From an uncultured Blautia sp. (GTDB lineage Bacteria > Bacillota > Clostridia > Lachnospirales > Lachnospiraceae): a stretch of DNA of 8,406 bases. Below, piece after piece: positions 6,325-8,406 of the stretch. The notes beneath the pieces were generated by a model that made no database searches, had not been told where the DNA came from, and saw only the letters and a program-made list of their open reading frames with translations. The DNA lies in assembly GCA_945872375.1 (NCBI GenBank), contig CAMBYR010000080.1:1-8406 (forward strand), written 5' to 3'. Each line of letters begins with the position of its first letter. The first letter of the stretch is position 1. Both the position numbers and the translations under genes were made by a program.

Positions 6325-7583
6325 TACCAATAGGCATGCTTTCTCAGGAAAAGCAGACGATGTTTCTTTTCCTGCTGCTTCTGGTAGTCTTTGGTGAGGT
6401 GATTCTTCTGGTGTACAAGAGTTCGCATCTTCTTCCGCTTATCAAACTGATTCCGGATGGTACATTGGCATTTGCCCTGCTGGTGCTTCTCTTTTTTCTG
6501 GATCAGGACAGGGAACAGCCGGAATGGATGCTTCCTGTTCCAACAGGAATTCTTGCGGCGCTTCTTATTTTGCTGTCATTTTATATTACTTCCGGATTTC
6601 TCAGAGAAAGAAAACGGATAAAAAGCGAACTTTCCCCTCTGGCTATTCAGCAGGCGATTGACGATCTTCCCCTTGGAATCTGTTTTGCAGATCCTTCAGG
6701 TACTCTGATCCTGCGAAACCGGGTAATGAACGAGCTGGGAATTGTATTGCTCGGCAGTCACCCGCAGACATGGGAAGAGCTGAATCATGCCCTGAAACAG
6801 CCTTCTCGCCAAAGCGGTGTCACCTGCTTCGAGGACACCCAAAATGGTTTCTGTTTTCCGGATGGAAAAATATGGATCTTTAAAACCTGCCGGCTGTCAA
6901 TGAAGGGGCTGGAAGGATATTCGCAGATGACAGCCCATGATATGACAGATCTTTACCGGGAAAACAGAGCCCTGGAAGAGGCAAACCGTCATCTGGGGGA
7001 AGTGATGGAAAAGCTTCAGAAGATGTATGAACGAATGGCCGATACCGTACGGGAAAAGGAAAGCCTGGAACTGAAGGTGTATATTCACGATATTCTCGGA
7101 AGAAGCCTGCTTACCATCAGGGATATTATGGACAGCTCGTCCGGAAGTGTGGAGAAGAAAATGAATCTTTTGAAGGAAGCAGTCAGCTATCTTTCCAGTA
7201 ATTCTCCGGCAGCACAGGGCGGCCTGGAAGAGGTACAGCAGAAAGCCTCCGGGCTGGGAGTCCGGGTAAAGCTGGATGGTTATGTTCCGCCGGATACGGA
7301 ACTGGAACATCTGACTGCCGCGGCTGTGAGGGAGTGTGTGACCAACTGCGTACGCCATGCCCATGGAAATGAGGTGTTTGTCAGCATTCGCGAAACATCC
7401 GGGATTCTGAAAGTAACGATTACCAATAACGGAGAGCCTCCAAAAGGAAAGATTGTGGAGGGAAGCGGACTTTTGGCACTTCACCGCAGTGTGGAGGCAT
7501 TTGGCGGTGAGATGTATCTTTCGCATGTTCCGGCCTTTGCTATGACTCTTTATTTACCCAGAAAGGAGATGAGTGAGCTATGA
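6321..7583 (+). CDS. Membrane sensor histidine kinase with PAS-like domain
   Basis: This is a 420-residue kinase expected to phosphorylate the response regulator encoded next. Three hydrophobic helices (about 14-32, 46-60, 71-93) anchor it. A PAS-like domain follows (about 100-215; AIDDLPLGICFADPSGTLIL), then a coiled coil (about 220-250). The dimerisation/phosphotransfer helix reads LELKVYIHDILGRSLL with His256 the phospho-acceptor; the HD pair resembles NarX/ComP/LiaS-type (HisKA_3-like) kinases. The ATPase shows the N-box RECVTNCVRHA (Glu338, Asn342), TNNGEPP and VEGSGLLALHRSVEAFGG. Asn stands where many kinases have the Asp of the DxG motif; similar boxes occur in related kinases, so I still expect activity. 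The start at 6321 overlaps the preceding stop (ATGA) and is backed by a strong ribosome binding site. The stop at 7583 overlaps the regulator's start in the same way. I infer that it forms a complex, possibly a heteromer, with the kinase-dead 7TM protein upstream. Confidence 0.88.
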   Translation: MIPIGMLSQEKQTMFLFLLLLVVFGEVILLVYKSSHLLPLIKLIPDGTLAFALLVLLFFLDQDREQPEWMLPVPTGILAALLILLSFYITSGFLRERKRIKSELSPLAIQQAIDDLPLGICFADPSGTLILRNRVMNELGIVLLGSHPQTWEELNHALKQPSRQSGVTCFEDTQNGFCFPDGKIWIFKTCRLSMKGLEGYSQMTAHDMTDLYRENRALEEANRHLGEVMEKLQKMYERMADTVREKESLELKVYIHDILGRSLLTIRDIMDSSSGSVEKKMNLLKEAVSYLSSNSPAAQGGLEEVQQKASGLGVRVKLDGYVPPDTELEHLTAAAVRECVTNCVRHAHGNEVFVSIRETSGILKVTITNNGEPPKGKIVEGSGLLALHRSVEAFGGEMYLSHVPAFAMTLYLPRKEMSEL

Positions 7584-8209
7584 TTCATACGATTCTCGTA
7601 GAAGATGATCCGTTTACCCAGAATTACTTTGTGGAGATGCTCTCTTCTGATGAAAGGATTCATTTCGTTACCGCCGTGCGGGATGCTTTTGAGGCGGAAA
7701 AACTCTGTACCAGGGAAACGGATCTGGTGCTTATGGATGTGCAGACGCTTCATCGCCATTCGGGACTGGCGGCAGGAAAACGGATTAAGGAAAAATATCC
7801 CCATATTAAAGTGATCATCATGACATCGCTCGTTGACCCCGGAATACTGACTTCGGCAAAGATGGGGTGCGCAGACAGCTTATGGTACAAAGATCATGGT
7901 GTAAAAGGCATTATGGAAATTATCGAAAGAACCATGGCCGGAGAACATGTTTTTCCGGATATCGCTCCGCCGGTGGAACTGGAAGGAACTCTTTCGGATG
8001 TGTTTTCACCGGCTCAGATTGAAATTCTCCGATGCTATATCCGGGGTATGAGCTATGCAGAAATCGGAAAGAAGTTTCATATGAGCAAGGACGGTGTCAA
8101 CTGGAATATGCGGGAAATGGTGCGAAGAGGAGGCTTTGAGTCAAAAGAGGATCTGATTGCCATGGCGATCGACAGTAAACTGATCGTGACAACCCTGAAA
8201 GAAGAATAA
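7580..8209 (+). CDS. NarL/LuxR-type DNA-binding response regulator
   Basis: This is a 209-residue cytoplasmic transcription regulator, the output of the preceding sensor pair. The receiver domain (1-120) has the acidic pocket Glu8/Asp9/Asp10, the phospho-acceptor Asp53 in LVLMDVQT, Thr82 in VIIMTS and the conserved Lys104 in LWYKDHG. A linker (about 121-140) leads to a LuxR-type helix-turn-helix (about 142-202): FSPAQIEILRCYIRGMSYAEIGKKFHMS, then the recognition helix around DGVNWNMREMV. The usual TVKxH pattern of that helix reads GVNWN here, so its DNA site may differ from classical NarL members. The ATG at 7580 overlaps the kinase stop (ATGA) with AAAGGAG at 7562-7568 upstream. The length matches the family. 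Targets are unknown; autoregulation of the operon would be typical, but no repeated operator is seen near 4548-4650. Confidence 0.9.
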   Translation: MIHTILVEDDPFTQNYFVEMLSSDERIHFVTAVRDAFEAEKLCTRETDLVLMDVQTLHRHSGLAAGKRIKEKYPHIKVIIMTSLVDPGILTSAKMGCADSLWYKDHGVKGIMEIIERTMAGEHVFPDIAPPVELEGTLSDVFSPAQIEILRCYIRGMSYAEIGKKFHMSKDGVNWNMREMVRRGGFESKEDLIAMAIDSKLIVTTLKEE

Positions 8210-8235
8210 GGATACGTTCCTATAGTTTAGAAGAG

Positions 8236-8266
8236 GTAACTACCACTTGTGGTAGTTACTTTTTTT
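8236..8266 (+). terminator. Strong Rho-independent terminator of the sensor operon
   Basis: GTAACTACCAC (8236-8246) and GTGGTAGTTAC (8249-8259) are perfect 11-base inverted arms around two bases, so in practice a 10-pair stem with a CTTG loop. Seven T residues (8260-8266) follow directly. It starts 26 bases after the response regulator stop. The opposite strand has only a poor T-rich stretch, so it should act mainly on plus-strand transcripts. Confidence 0.92.
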
Positions 8267-8277
8267 GAGGGAAAATT

Positions 8278-8283
8278 TATAAT
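8278..8283 (+). promoter_or_regulatory. Candidate -10 box of the downstream gene
   Basis: TATAAT is a perfect -10 hexamer in an A/T-rich stretch 11 bases after the terminator T tract and 52 bases before the next ATG. A -35 at normal spacing would fall on the descending arm of the terminator (around 8254-8261) and matches TTGACA poorly. The position right after a strong terminator supports a promoter here, but the -35 is not convincing. Confidence 0.45.
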
Positions 8284-8335
8284 AAATGGTAAAAAGAGGT
8301 GATTGTCTGCAGCCGACGGAAGGCAGGTGACGTAG

Positions 8336-8406
8336 ATGCGAAAAATTGTACTGGATACACAGAGCGGACTTTATGCAAAAGCAATTCGGAGAATCCTGAT
8401 GCAGGA
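8336..8406 (+). CDS. Start of an unidentified gene, cut by the window end
   Basis: Only 23 codons are present: MRKIVLDTQSGLYAKAIRRI followed by LMQ. The ATG at 8336 is preceded directly by an in-frame TAG (8333-8335) and by AGGTGA at 8325-8330, five bases upstream, so the start is well supported. A beta-strand-like KIVLDT followed by a helix that ends in basic residues resembles the first strand and helix of receiver-like proteins, and the location after a two-component operon fits this. The fragment is too short to assign a function; the receiver idea is an inference. Confidence 0.55.
   Translation, partial: MRKIVLDTQSGLYAKAIRRILMQ

Noticed and set aside
6897..7526. 209-residue open frame on the minus strand
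   Set aside because: It is fully opposite the catalytic core of the histidine kinase and has a low-complexity, His/Cys/Phe-rich composition typical of antisense shadows.
8293..8335. Short leader peptide between TATAAT and the last gene
   Set aside because: A TTG-started run of ten codons ends at the TAG at 8333-8335, but the ribosome binding site-like AGAGGTGA directly abuts it with no spacing, so there is no solid support.

Overview
The window reads as a piece of a gut-type Firmicutes chromosome, most likely Lachnospiraceae (Blautia/Ruminococcus-like). This rests on moderate GC, AGGAGG-type ribosome binding sites, tight same-strand operons, GHKL/AgrC-like and 7TM sensor kinases, and the style of the GH78 and GH3 proteins. 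It is a judgement from protein style; no search was run. Every gene lies on the plus strand. The first nine bases match the 3' end of Illumina adapters, so position 1 is probably a physical contig end, and the first gene is cut there.

Left part (1-4547). A 5'-truncated GHKL-type sensor histidine kinase is followed by a small carbohydrate-degrading module. The module consists of a GH78-type alpha-L-rhamnosidase-like gene that has lost its middle and is out of frame (1065-2142), then an intact cytoplasmic GH3 beta-glucosidase-like enzyme (2145-4547). An intact pair would be suited to taking rhamnose and then glucose off small rhamnoglucosides. As the sequence stands, only the GH3 enzyme should be active, and its translation may suffer from the broken gene upstream.

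Right part (4548-8266). A separate signalling operon starts after a 103-base gap that holds a possible extended -10 promoter. It encodes (i) a 7TM-type membrane sensor with a PAS-like region and a C-terminal half that resembles a histidine kinase but shows no recognisable ATP-binding boxes, (ii) a membrane/PAS histidine kinase with clear H, N and G boxes, and (iii) a NarL/LuxR-type response regulator. Both junctions are ATGA stop/start overlaps, so the three proteins are probably made together and act in one pathway. The operon ends in a strong intrinsic terminator with 11-base inverted arms and a T7 tract.

Right edge (8267-8406). A perfect TATAAT hexamer lies just after the terminator and leads into the first 23 codons of another gene, cut by the window end. 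Its N-terminus faintly resembles a receiver-like protein.

The points most worth a second look are the GH78 deletion (real lesion or assembly error), the adapter remnant, and the paired kinase-dead sensor plus active kinase. I see no CRISPR array, tRNA, rRNA, insertion sequence or attachment site. I do not see a clearly new defence or mobile system.
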